In this document: positions 15,249 to 23,785 of the stretch, one piece after another
Position numbering within the stretch: position 1 is the first letter of the stretch
Layout of the letters: every line of letters starts with the position of its first letter
The notes under the pieces: model-generated
The model's input: only the letters and a program-made list of their open reading frames with translations
What the model was told of the DNA's origin: nothing
The model's database searches: none
From: an uncultured Chloroflexota bacterium
GTDB taxonomy: Bacteria; Chloroflexota; Anaerolineae; Anaerolineales; UBA4823
DNA length: 37,431 bases
Direction of reading: 5' to 3'
Assembly (NCBI GenBank): GCA_903871905.1
Contig: CAIQIV010000245.1
Coordinates: forward strand, 1 to 37,431
Program-made: the position numbers and the translations under genes

Positions 15249-16973
15249 ATGATCCCAGCCGCTTCCCGGCGATTGATTAATCTATTCCCAGGACTTGCCA
15301 CGCTGCGCGCCTATACCCGGCGCGCCTTTCTGTCGGATGTGGCAGCAGGATTAAGTGTGACCGCCATCCTGGTGCCGCAGTGCATGGCGTATGGCACCCT
15401 GGCCGGCCTTCAGCCGATCTACGGCCTGTATGCTGCCCTGGCAGCCATGCCGGTTTATTTTTTACTGTCCACCTCCCGCCACCTGGTGGTAGGTCCGGAG
15501 GCCAGCTCGGCGATCATGGCGGCTACCATTATCGCTCCCCTGGCAGCCGGCAGCCCGGAGCGCTATGCGCTGCTCATGGCCGGTCTGACCCTGTTTGCCA
15601 GCATCTTCCTGTTAGCAGCCGGCGCCTTCCGCCTGGGTTTCCTGGCAAATTTCCTGGCCAAACCGGTGCTGATCGGTTATCTGAACGGCGTGGGGCTGAC
15701 CATCATAGGCGGGCAGCTAGGCCGCCTGTTCGGGCTCCAGGTCCAATCCACCAATTTCTTCCTCCAGATCGCCGAGGTAACCAGCAAGCTGGATGATGCC
15801 CAGAAGCTGACCATATTCATGGGACTGGCAATGTTGCTTGCGCTGCTTTTGCTACAGCGCTTCTTTCCCCGCATCCCCAATGTCCCCCTGGTGGTCGCTG
15901 CGGCCACAATCCTGGTCGGTGTGCTGCACCTGGACCAGCAGGGTGTGGCCATCCTGGGAGATATCCCCCGCGGCTTGCCATCGTTCAATCCACCCCGGCT
16001 GAGCCTGGCGGACATCACCCTGCTGGTTCCCGGCGCCCTGGGTTTGACCCTGCTGATCATTCCAGATGCCTTGATGAGCGCCCAGAGCCTTGCAATGAAG
16101 TACCGCTACCGGGTGGATGCCAACAAGGAGATGGTCGCCCTGGGAGGCATCAACTTACTCTCCAGCCTGCTGCAGTGCTTTCCAGTCGGCGCCAGCCAGT
16201 CGCGCACCGTGGTCAGCACCATGGCCGGTGCGAAATCACAGGTCAGCGGGCTGGTAGCTACGCTGCTGCTGGCGCTGGTCTTGATCTTTCTCACCCACAG
16301 CCTGTACTACCTGCCCTACGTGGCGCTGGCCGCGGTGGTCATGGCTGCCGGGATGCGCCTGATCGACCTGCCCGCCACCCGCCAATTATTCCGCTTACGC
16401 CCCATCGATGGTATGCTGTCCGTGGTCACTACACTGGGCATGCTGACCGTGGGCATGCTTCCTGGGCTGCTGATCGCTGTGGCGCTGGACCTGCTCTTCC
16501 TGGTGCAGCGCGTGGCCCGGCCCAACGATGCCCTGCTGGGCCGGGTGAGCGGGTTGGACGGCTGGCACGAGGTCAAGCTGAACGACAACTGCGAGACCGT
16601 GCCCGGGCTGATCGTCTACCGTTTCGAGGCGCAGCTCATCTTTATTAACGCCAGTTACTTTTATGAACGGGTATGGGCCATCCTGGCGGCAGAGGAGGAT
16701 CCGATCCGGGTCTTCCTGCTGGATGCCGAAACCATCCCGTCGATGGATTCGACCGCCGCCGACCAGCTGCTCTCGCTGTACGAGGGGCTGAGCCAGCGCG
16801 GCATGGTCCTGGCCATCGCCCGCGCCAACCCACAGGTTCGGCGTATGCTGGATGCCAGCGGGGTGACAGAGCACATCGGCGAGCACAACATCTTCAAGAC
16901 GGTTGAGCAGGGGGTGAGCGCTTATCTGAACAGCGAGGCAGCCTCACAGCCATACAAAAATAATCCCTGTTGA
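15249..16973 (+). CDS. SulP/SLC26-family anion transporter with STAS domain
   Basis: 574 residues. The N-terminal half carries the SulP signature (VTAILVPQCMAYGTLAGL near 38-55, then GLYAALAAMPVYFLLSTSRH and VVGPEASSAIMAA). About 12-14 membrane segments follow, and PVGASQSRTVVSTMAG near 315-330 is also typical. Residues about 455-565 form a STAS domain (IFINASYFYERV, then LDAETIPSMDSTAADQL with the conserved D-S-T loop). Members transport sulfate, bicarbonate or organic anions; the ion here cannot be told. The start ATG at 15249 has only a weak ribosome-binding site. The stop codon overlaps the -35 box of the next gene. Confidence 0.93.
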   Translation: MIPAASRRLINLFPGLATLRAYTRRAFLSDVAAGLSVTAILVPQCMAYGTLAGLQPIYGLYAALAAMPVYFLLSTSRHLVVGPEASSAIMAATIIAPLAAGSPERYALLMAGLTLFASIFLLAAGAFRLGFLANFLAKPVLIGYLNGVGLTIIGGQLGRLFGLQVQSTNFFLQIAEVTSKLDDAQKLTIFMGLAMLLALLLLQRFFPRIPNVPLVVAAATILVGVLHLDQQGVAILGDIPRGLPSFNPPRLSLADITLLVPGALGLTLLIIPDALMSAQSLAMKYRYRVDANKEMVALGGINLLSSLLQCFPVGASQSRTVVSTMAGAKSQVSGLVATLLLALVLIFLTHSLYYLPYVALAAVVMAAGMRLIDLPATRQLFRLRPIDGMLSVVTTLGMLTVGMLPGLLIAVALDLLFLVQRVARPNDALLGRVSGLDGWHEVKLNDNCETVPGLIVYRFEAQLIFINASYFYERVWAILAAEEDPIRVFLLDAETIPSMDSTAADQLLSLYEGLSQRGMVLAIARANPQVRRMLDASGVTEHIGEHNIFKTVEQGVSAYLNSEAASQPYKNNPC

Positions 16974-16998
16974 CAACGGCAAGTTCTTGTGCCATGAT
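16970..16998 (+). promoter_or_regulatory. Promoter of the large secreted protein gene
   Basis: A perfect -35 TTGACA (16970-16975) overlaps the SulP stop codon; the -10 CATGAT (16993-16998) is 17 nt downstream. It rules out the GTG at 16987 as a start and supports the ATG at 17065. Confidence 0.65.
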
Positions 16999-17064
16999 AA
17001 AAAAGGCAGGGGATGTTGCCAACCGAATCAGCAGAGGTCAACGAAACTGTGCTGGGAGGGCGCG

Positions 17065-20000
17065 ATGGAAGGATATCTCATACTTCGCAGCCTGCAAGGT
17101 GCTATCCGGTGGCTTGTGATAACCGTATGCCTGTTCAGCCTGACAGCAGGAATGGCGCCTGCCGGGCTTTTGCCCGCAGTCAACCACCTGCCGGAGATGA
17201 ACCTGTCTCCCGGAGCGGTGCGCCCCGGGGGACAGGTTCAGGCCCTGGGGAGCGGCTTGATTTCAGACTGGACCTACTTCCTGCTGGGTTTATGTTTCAA
17301 TGATAGCGCCGAACTTTATTTGAATTCCGACAGCCGGGGGTTCCTGCAAGTCAGCTTGTTGATCGATCCCGGTTTCACAGCTCCCGGAAGCTGCACGGTG
17401 GAACTATGGCAAACAGGCGGCGCGGGTGCCGTATTAATTGAAAGCCGGGTACTGGCCATCCTGGATCCCATGACCCTCAGCCTGGAACCCATGACCGGGC
17501 AGCCGGGCAGCCAGGTGAGCTTCACCGCGCGAAACCTGGTTCCGGGCAGCCTGCGCCTGGACTATGCCGGTATTCCTGTGCTTGGGCCACTTGAGATCTC
17601 AGGCAGCTCCTGGCCTCCGCCTACAATCCCCCTGACTTATACCGGCAGCTTCACCATCCCGCTGGACCGCCCCAACCCTCCGGATTCCCTGGTTCCTGTG
17701 GAAGCGTTCAACCTGGCCGGCGGGGCGATCGCCGCTTATGCCAGGGCGGAATTCCAATCCCAGGCGCCGCCTCCACCGCCCGACTATGCCTTCAGCAGCA
17801 TGGACATCCTGACCACCACCCTGGTAGCCGGCGCGCCATTTACCCTGACCGGCAAGATCGACCCTCCCCCGACGATTCCGATGGTCCTGGGCGCCATGTA
17901 CCAGGATGGGGATGGCCAGACTTTTCCAGTGGGTGATGGAGCAGGAGAGTTACGCCCAGACGGGTCATTTACCCTGGCGGGGCATATCCCGGGGATCCTG
18001 TTTGGTGACCCGCGCGACCCTGGTCCCCAGGGGAAAAGCGGGAAAGTGGTGCTCATGGCATTCGGGCAGGGCGGCGAGGCGATTAAAAACTCACCGGAGA
18101 TCTCCCTGGTGATGCCGCAGGCTGCGCTGGACATCGAAGTGAAAGGGACTGACGGCATTCCCATTGACCAGGCTATTGTACAGATTGTCGGCGCGCCTGG
18201 CCTGAACATCAGCGCATTTGGTTACGGCGATACGGAGACACAGCTTTCCCAGTGGGCCCGGGACCACGGATATCAGAACTTCTGCGGGGAATACGGGGGG
18301 ATCAATAGCGGCTCGGGCGGCCTGACCCGGGTGGACGGTGTCTTCAAAGCGGCGTTTGACCCGCTTGGTCCTTACGTAAACCCCATCGACAGCAGCGCTT
18401 TCAGCGGAATGCCGCTCTTCCTCCCGGCGGCAGATAGTCCCACTCTGACCCCGGCCGGGGAGCGCCGGGCTCAACAAGAGCAGACGTTGGCGATGGTTAC
18501 CAGCCCGAGCCGGGCGCGCCAGCCACAGGCCCACCCCGGTAAGACGCCGCTGCCGGACTGGCTGCCTTACGTGCTGGTAGTCGACGCCATGGACGCCGGT
18601 TACGCCGAAATCTACCATAACTACCCGCGGGTGACCCTGCGTTACATCGAATACAACCCGGCCCTGGAGTACTGGCGCGATGAACATGGGCAGGCGCTGC
18701 CGGATCCTTACACGATCCTGATCCCGCCAATCCCCGAGACAATAACCACCATCACCATCCTGCCCAAACTCAGCGTGGATAACGGTCTGTGGGGGTTTAA
18801 GGAGTATGCCGGTGACCCACATGTCAGCATCGGGCGTGTCTACGCTTCTCTGGGTTTCAAGCTGCATCCATTCGCCGCCCTCAAGGTTGACCAGGTACGC
18901 TTCACCAGCCCGAGTGGAGAACAGAAGACCGCCCGTCCCACCGCATACGCTGGATGCAACGGCGAAATCAAGGATGTCAGCGCCGGATTTTACCTCGACC
19001 TCAAGTCCTTCTACCCTGGCAGCCACAATTTCCGCATCGAGGTGTTCAAGAAAGATGGCAGCGTGATCAGCGCAGATGTGCCAGTCCAGTTCCAGCGGGT
19101 GCCGGATTGGTTCCGGGAAGTTCCCCAGGATCAGCGCGAGGCCCAAAATGTGTCCGGCGGGGTCCAAATCAAAGGGATACGCCTGAAGCAGGACGAGGAT
19201 ACGTTCCAGGTCGGATCAACAGCAGCTGAAACGCCGGCTACAGGAGCCATGTCGAACCAGATGGGGGTGGACCTGTTGCAGACAGAGCTGCTCAAAGCAG
19301 ACAACACCTCTTCGGCTTACAGTGCGGGCGGCATACAGGTAACAGCAATCAACCAGGCCGCCGAATACCAGAAGTTTTTCAGCTCGGGTGGTGGCAGCGC
19401 CCTGGAACACAAGATCGCCCGGTTGGAGCTGCAGGAAGCGGATCGAAGGTACCATCCCCGTATGATGGACAACGGCGAGATCCCGCTGTTCAAGGATCGC
19501 TATGAACTGTTCAATTCAGGCTACCAGCCGCTGTTCCTGGTGTTCATCCCTGTACTTGGGCCGCTGGTCACGGTCAGCGTTGGCGGTGGGATGCAGTTCA
19601 GCGCCGGCCTGAGCTACCAGGGCTCAATCCATCTCTCTAATCCGGCCGGTTACTCCTTGACGGTCACCCCAGACGCTACCCTGGCAGTGGATACATGGAT
19701 GGATGCCAGCGTGCTGCTGCACCTGGCCGGGTATGGCAAGTCGCAGATACTCCTCAATATTGGGTTAAACATGCCGGTAACATTTGAGGATGGGTCGATC
19801 ACAGATAGTGGAGTGTGTTTTTCCTATTATGGAACCTTTTCTTTTGAAATCGGTGCGGTGTGTATTCCGTTCACAGACCGCTGCCTGTATAATAAACGAA
19901 CCACCTACCCTCTTTTTAACCATCCCTGCTCAACGGATAACGCCTGTAATCCTGGCAGCAACACAGAGAGCGAGCCGCTGCAGATGCACCCGGCCCTGGC

Positions 20001-21936
20001 AGCAGACCAGCGCGGGCAGGCCCTGGCCTTGTTCCCTGCCGGGAAACGCAGCCTCCAGGCATCGATGAACGATGGATTGGGGTGGAGCAGCCCACTTACC
20101 ATATCAACCGGGTTAGCCCCGCTCGATCCACAGGCAGCCTTCTTCGCCCCGGATACAGCCCTGGCTGCCTGGGCTGAAAGCAGCCTGGCAGTCGATCCAA
20201 CGCCTACCACGCCCTTCACCGACGTGCTGAAGTCTTACCACCTGGCCTTTTCCATCTGGGATGGGGCTGCCTGGTCAGCCGCCCAGGATCTGACCAGCCC
20301 CACCAGCGGAGATGGGGAAGTTCACCTGGCCGCCTGCCCAGGCTGGGATGCCCAATGCCCGCCGGGAGGAGCAGTCACCGCCGTGTGGACCCACGATCGG
20401 GTCGGCTCTGCCTCCCAGGGACGTTATTCGCTGCGTTACGCCATCTTTCATAACGGAACGTGGACCGAGGCTGCGCCAGTCGACCCGGCCGATCTGCACT
20501 TCGATGGCGCAGATGTCCAACCCCAGGCAGTTTACCTGCTGATGAATCCGGGCGACACACAGAAGCAGCCGCTGGTGGCCTGGATCCGAGACGCTGACCG
20601 CAACCCGGACACGCTGGATGACCGGCGGCTGGCGATGTACTGGCCCCAACAGGAGTGCGGGATCATCATCATGTGCCCTAAAGTCAGCCTGCCAGCCTCT
20701 TTGCCAGGCCGCATCGCCGAGTTTTCACTGGACGCCGGTCCAGGGGACACCGCCCGTATTGCTTTTACCCGGGTACCAGATGAAGCTGCACTGCTGGATA
20801 TCCGCCACATCTTATACAGCGCCGAGGCGGGCATCCCGGCAAACTTGCAATGGACCTACCAGGCACTGCAGGATGTTCACGGTCGGGAGATCTTCGCCGA
20901 ACGCCCTGTGCTGACCACTGACTCGGCTGGCCGGAGCACCATCACCTTCCGCGGCCTGGGTTTTGCCCCCAATGCCAACGGCACAGCACTGCTGTATCCC
21001 GAGGACATGCCTGGCATGCGCCAGCGCTCTGGTGAGCTGGTCCAGGCCGAGGTGAATTTTAACCAGCCCACGGTCGGGTTGCTGTACCTGAGCCATGATG
21101 GCCAGGTCAACTGGAACCAGGCAGCCGTGTATGACCCGGTGCATGACCGGATCGTGACAGTGGGGCTGCGCGGCTTATTTCCAATCCAGCCAGCGGTGCA
21201 AGGGGTGCAAGAAGGACGGGCCCTGGCGCCTGGAGAGGCTGCCCCTGATGCGCTGTTGATGGTCAGCACCGGCCGGTTGCCAGACTTTGAGCTGGTTTCC
21301 GCCGCTCCTGCCAATCCCTATCCACAACCTGGCCCGGTTACGGTGACGGTTCAAGTACGCAACAACGCCCTGGAATGGCAGGGCACGCTGACCAGAACAC
21401 TGGACCTGGCTGCAACATGGGATAAGCCATATGGAAGCGGCACCCCAGCCGGGGAGGCTTCGCTGACTGGTCTAAGAAGCGGCGAGACGCTGACGGTAAC
21501 CATGGCGCTCTCCCAGCCGGTGAACCTGGACATAGCTCATCGCCTGTTTATCTATGCGAACCCAAAGCAAACCATCGCCGAGCAGAGCGCCACCAACAAC
21601 AGCCTGGACATCCAGGTGGGCGGCCTGCCACCCCCGCTGAACGTTGAGGCAGCCACTCGCAAGGGCCAACCGCAGGTTTTTCTAAAATGGATGCCGCTGG
21701 ATGATCCCCGCCTGGCTGGCTACCGCATCTACCGGGCACAGGACGGCGGACCGCTGCAGGCGGTAGGCAGCACCTTCGTGGCGGGATTCGTGGACCTCAC
21801 CTCACAGGCGGGCGTGGATTACACCTATGCGGTGACCAGCTTCAACCAACCGGGCTTTGAATCTAGACTGAGCAGCCTGGTGTATATCACCCCGGCAAGT
21901 TACTACTTCTACCTGCCTGCTGCGCCGGTGCATTAG
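17065..21936 (+). CDS. Large secreted multidomain protein with CARDB and Fn3-like C-terminus
   Basis: 1623 residues from ATG 17065, with GGGAGG 4 nt upstream. The N-terminus (LQGAIRWLVITVCLFSLTAGMAPAG) is a signal peptide. The first 250 residues are beta-rich with IPT/Ig-like character (MNLSPGAVRPGGQVQALG, LEPMTGQPGSQVSFTARNL). The middle is not recognised. Residues from about 1000 onward contain WxDG-like and TDSAGRSTITF segments, resembling a sialidase-like or beta-propeller layout. Near 1415-1520 a CARDB-type domain is visible (PDFELVSAAPANPYPQPGPV, TNNSLDIQVGG), followed by a fibronectin type III-like domain (FLKWMPLDDPRLAGYRIYRA). The protein ends YYFYLPAAPVH, a tail shared in style with the protein at 35242. 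No catalytic motif was seen; an extracellular binding or structural role is inferred. Confidence 0.85.
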   Translation: MEGYLILRSLQGAIRWLVITVCLFSLTAGMAPAGLLPAVNHLPEMNLSPGAVRPGGQVQALGSGLISDWTYFLLGLCFNDSAELYLNSDSRGFLQVSLLIDPGFTAPGSCTVELWQTGGAGAVLIESRVLAILDPMTLSLEPMTGQPGSQVSFTARNLVPGSLRLDYAGIPVLGPLEISGSSWPPPTIPLTYTGSFTIPLDRPNPPDSLVPVEAFNLAGGAIAAYARAEFQSQAPPPPPDYAFSSMDILTTTLVAGAPFTLTGKIDPPPTIPMVLGAMYQDGDGQTFPVGDGAGELRPDGSFTLAGHIPGILFGDPRDPGPQGKSGKVVLMAFGQGGEAIKNSPEISLVMPQAALDIEVKGTDGIPIDQAIVQIVGAPGLNISAFGYGDTETQLSQWARDHGYQNFCGEYGGINSGSGGLTRVDGVFKAAFDPLGPYVNPIDSSAFSGMPLFLPAADSPTLTPAGERRAQQEQTLAMVTSPSRARQPQAHPGKTPLPDWLPYVLVVDAMDAGYAEIYHNYPRVTLRYIEYNPALEYWRDEHGQALPDPYTILIPPIPETITTITILPKLSVDNGLWGFKEYAGDPHVSIGRVYASLGFKLHPFAALKVDQVRFTSPSGEQKTARPTAYAGCNGEIKDVSAGFYLDLKSFYPGSHNFRIEVFKKDGSVISADVPVQFQRVPDWFREVPQDQREAQNVSGGVQIKGIRLKQDEDTFQVGSTAAETPATGAMSNQMGVDLLQTELLKADNTSSAYSAGGIQVTAINQAAEYQKFFSSGGGSALEHKIARLELQEADRRYHPRMMDNGEIPLFKDRYELFNSGYQPLFLVFIPVLGPLVTVSVGGGMQFSAGLSYQGSIHLSNPAGYSLTVTPDATLAVDTWMDASVLLHLAGYGKSQILLNIGLNMPVTFEDGSITDSGVCFSYYGTFSFEIGAVCIPFTDRCLYNKRTTYPLFNHPCSTDNACNPGSNTESEPLQMHPALAADQRGQALALFPAGKRSLQASMNDGLGWSSPLTISTGLAPLDPQAAFFAPDTALAAWAESSLAVDPTPTTPFTDVLKSYHLAFSIWDGAAWSAAQDLTSPTSGDGEVHLAACPGWDAQCPPGGAVTAVWTHDRVGSASQGRYSLRYAIFHNGTWTEAAPVDPADLHFDGADVQPQAVYLLMNPGDTQKQPLVAWIRDADRNPDTLDDRRLAMYWPQQECGIIIMCPKVSLPASLPGRIAEFSLDAGPGDTARIAFTRVPDEAALLDIRHILYSAEAGIPANLQWTYQALQDVHGREIFAERPVLTTDSAGRSTITFRGLGFAPNANGTALLYPEDMPGMRQRSGELVQAEVNFNQPTVGLLYLSHDGQVNWNQAAVYDPVHDRIVTVGLRGLFPIQPAVQGVQEGRALAPGEAAPDALLMVSTGRLPDFELVSAAPANPYPQPGPVTVTVQVRNNALEWQGTLTRTLDLAATWDKPYGSGTPAGEASLTGLRSGETLTVTMALSQPVNLDIAHRLFIYANPKQTIAEQSATNNSLDIQVGGLPPPLNVEAATRKGQPQVFLKWMPLDDPRLAGYRIYRAQDGGPLQAVGSTFVAGFVDLTSQAGVDYTYAVTSFNQPGFESRLSSLVYITPASYYFYLPAAPVH

Positions 21937-22005
21937 AAGAGATGTTTGCCGCTGAGCGCGCTGAGCCAGAAGAGAGATGAGAAAGATGCCTGCAGAAGGA
22001 AATAA

Positions 22006-22036
22006 AACGAAGAGGCGAAACCGTCTCTTCGTTTTT
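22006..22036. terminator. Bidirectional intrinsic terminator
   Basis: AACGAAGAG (22006-22014) pairs with CTCTTCGTT (22025-22033); the loop adds further pairs and leaves about 4 nt. TTTTT follows on the plus strand, and the complementary strand also runs into TTTTATTT. It separates the large secreted protein gene from the convergent surE. Confidence 0.9.
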
Positions 22037-22087
22037 GGGTGCAATCCGGGCAGAGTTTGCCCGCTCAGATTGTCAGGACCAGCCTGA

Positions 22088-22813
22088 TCAGCAGGGGGGC
22101 TGCACCCGCTTGAGCCAGGCGCGGTCGGTCACATCCAGGGTGATAGGGGTGAGCGAGATCAACCCCTGCTCCACCGCCCAGCGGTCGCTGCCCTTGTCGG
22201 GGGCGCTGACGGGTACTGCCGAGAACCAGTAGTGCGGGCGCCCCTGCGGATCCTCTCCCGGCACCACCTGGCCATTGTAGGCGCGCACCGACTGGTACGT
22301 CCAGCACAGTTCACCGGTGGGGTGGATGGGCAGGTTGACATTGACCAGGATGGGTTTTTCCCGCGCCAGCAGGTGGTCCAGCACCTGTTCCACGTAAGGC
22401 TTGGTCGCCTCCCAATCGGGGTCATCCCCATTCAAACACAGGCTGAAAGCCACACCGGGGATGCCCAGGAAAGCCGCCTGCTTGGCTGCCGCTACGGTTC
22501 CCGAATGCCAGACATCATGCCCCAGGTTGCTGCCCAGGTTGATCCCTGACAGCACCAGGTCCGGCTTGTCGCACAGGTACAGGCCCATCGCCACGCAGTC
22601 CGCAGGCGTGCCGTTGACCCGAAAACCCTCCAGTGTCCCGACCTTCGCCGGGCGGAACTGCAGCGGGCGCTGGATGGTAATGGCATGGCTCATGGCTGAC
22701 TGTTCCACATCCGGGGCGACCACAATCACGTCGCCAAATTTTGACGCAACCTGGGCAAGCGCGGCTAACCCAGGGCTGAAAATGCCGTCATCGTTCGATA
22801 CTAAAATTCGCAT
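22088..22813 (-). CDS. surE: 5'/3'-nucleotidase SurE
   Basis: 241 residues. The family start MRILVSNDDGI carries metal ligands D8 and D9; S39 (VEQSAMSHAIT) and N92 (LVLSGINLGSNLG) complete the SurE metal site. VNGTPADCVAMGL (67-79) and DVWHSGTVAAAKQA (100-113) are further family blocks. SurE removes phosphate from nucleoside monophosphates and is linked to stationary-phase survival. AAGGAA precedes the ATG. It is a single-gene unit convergent with the large secreted protein. Confidence 0.95.
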   Translation of the reverse strand: MRILVSNDDGIFSPGLAALAQVASKFGDVIVVAPDVEQSAMSHAITIQRPLQFRPAKVGTLEGFRVNGTPADCVAMGLYLCDKPDLVLSGINLGSNLGHDVWHSGTVAAAKQAAFLGIPGVAFSLCLNGDDPDWEATKPYVEQVLDHLLAREKPILVNVNLPIHPTGELCWTYQSVRAYNGQVVPGEDPQGRPHYWFSAVPVSAPDKGSDRWAVEQGLISLTPITLDVTDRAWLKRVQPPC

Positions 22814-22905
22814 GGTATTCCTTGAAAAAAGGCAGCAACCCCATTCAGGCCGCCGCCGTCTCCCCTAAAAATATAGTTTTATCGGCCCCTCAGGACCTGA
22901 GAATA

Positions 22906-22914
22906 ATCATACCA
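22906..22914 (-). promoter_or_regulatory. Candidate extended -10 promoter of surE
   Basis: On the minus strand TGG is followed directly by TATGAT (22911-22906), an extended -10 element. No good -35 is visible. It lies about 95 nt before the surE ATG. Confidence 0.35.
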
Positions 22915-22985
22915 CGAAATAGTTAACAGAAAATCAATATATTGTAAAGATTTTTGATCAGCCAGCCCGATTACTTTCCCCTGAT

Positions 22986-23015
22986 CCTGGCAGCTTCGGG
23001 TGAGAGGCTGCCAGG
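22986..23015. terminator. Perfect 9-bp hairpin between the receiver-like gene and surE
   Basis: CCTGGCAGC (22986-22994) pairs with GCTGCCAGG (23007-23015) around a 12-nt loop. A smaller hairpin (CTGAC/GTCAG) lies near 23027-23042. There is no T-run on either strand, so Rho-independent termination is doubtful. The rest of the 285-bp gap 22814-23098 shows nothing else. Confidence 0.4.
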
Positions 23016-23098
23016 TCTTGAGGAGTCTGACGCAGGTGTCAGGAGGAGGGAGTTAAGCCCAATCGAGGAGAAAGGCGCCTCGCAGAAATGAAGGCAGC

Positions 23099-23557
23099 TC
23101 AGGGCTGAACAGGCTGGACATGCTGGCACATCCCGATGCGGTAACAACCCTCCTCCAGCCTGCGGCCCTGTTCTGCTTCCTGAAATTCCGCCGAACCGCA
23201 CAATCCGACCAGCTTGCACAGGCGGGTAATCTCGGCCTGGGTCGGAGCAGGGAACTGTCTTCCTGCCAATAAAGTGGCAGGCTGGCCAGGTGGGTTAATA
23301 ATCAGGATCTGGGAGTGGGGATGGTATTCCAGGGCCAGCATCGCCAGCCCGGTGGCGGTCAGCGCCGAATCAAGGATGATCAAATCAAAAGGAGCTGTTT
23401 CCCTGGACAGCCGTTCCAGAAACAACAGGTTGTTGGGATCCGAAAGCACGTGGATCAAGCGGGTTGCACGGCTGCGGATCAGTGCCTGGTAGACCCCATC
23501 CAATGCCGGGCTGTCTCCCATGATCACCACATTGAGTTTATGTCCATGCATGCCCAC
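23099..23557 (-). CDS. Degenerate receiver-like domain protein
   Basis: 152 residues from a GTG at 23557 (AGGA 5 nt upstream) or 150 from the ATG at 23551. The pattern of alternating strands and helices is that of a CheY-like receiver: strand VVIMGD, helix SPALDGVYQALIRS, strand RLIHVLSD, and FDLIILDS with the Asp where the phospho-acceptor would be, then QILIINPPG. The acidic pair after strand 1 is reduced to GDS, and the conserved Thr/Ser and Lys positions are not recognisable. If it is a receiver it is probably a pseudo-receiver. The C-terminal 45 residues, with three Cys, are not recognised. It is transcribed divergently from the M20 peptidase gene. Function unknown. Confidence 0.55.
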   Translation of the reverse strand: MGMHGHKLNVVIMGDSPALDGVYQALIRSRATRLIHVLSDPNNLLFLERLSRETAPFDLIILDSALTATGLAMLALEYHPHSQILIINPPGQPATLLAGRQFPAPTQAEITRLCKLVGLCGSAEFQEAEQGRRLEEGCYRIGMCQHVQPVQP

Positions 23558-23612
23558 GCCATTCCTGCCAAGGAATTGATAAAGATATCCATTGATGCAT
23601 AATATTTCGCGT

Positions 23613-23641
23613 ATTGTATCAAACCGGGGAGGAGTTGAAAA
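23613..23641 (-). promoter_or_regulatory. Candidate promoter of the receiver-like gene
   Basis: On the minus strand TTTTCA (23641-23636) and TACAAT (23618-23613) are 17 nt apart, giving a leader of about 50 nt. Confidence 0.4.
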
Positions 23642-23647
23642 GTATCC

Positions 23648-23680
23648 ACACGTATAATAAAAGTATAGTAAAAGTATAGT
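23648..23680. repeat. Three tandem 11-bp repeats in a divergent promoter region
   Basis: Two identical units AAAAGTATAGT (23659-23669 and 23670-23680) are preceded by a related one, ACACGTATAAT (23648-23658, 8 of 11 matches). The spacing equals about one helical turn, so the same groove face is presented three times. It lies between the divergent promoters of the receiver-like and M20 peptidase genes. Confidence 0.75.
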
Positions 23681-23692
23681 CTGGAGGTCAGC

Positions 23693-23722
23693 CTGACCAT
23701 ATCGACCGGGTGGGGGTATAAT
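23693..23722 (+). promoter_or_regulatory. Candidate promoter of the M20 peptidase gene
   Basis: CTGACC (23693-23698) and a perfect TATAAT (23717-23722) are 18 nt apart. The start would be near 23729, about 57 nt before the ATG and just downstream of the 11-bp repeats. Confidence 0.5.
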
Positions 23723-23785
23723 ACCGGAAGATGCTCGCTGCAGACCACCCGCTGCAACACCCCCGAGCACCTTTTTAGGATGCCA

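Noticed and set aside
16987-17064. Upstream GTG start for the large secreted protein
   Set aside because: It lies between the -35 and -10 boxes of the predicted promoter and would precede the signal peptide with a Cys-rich non-signal segment.
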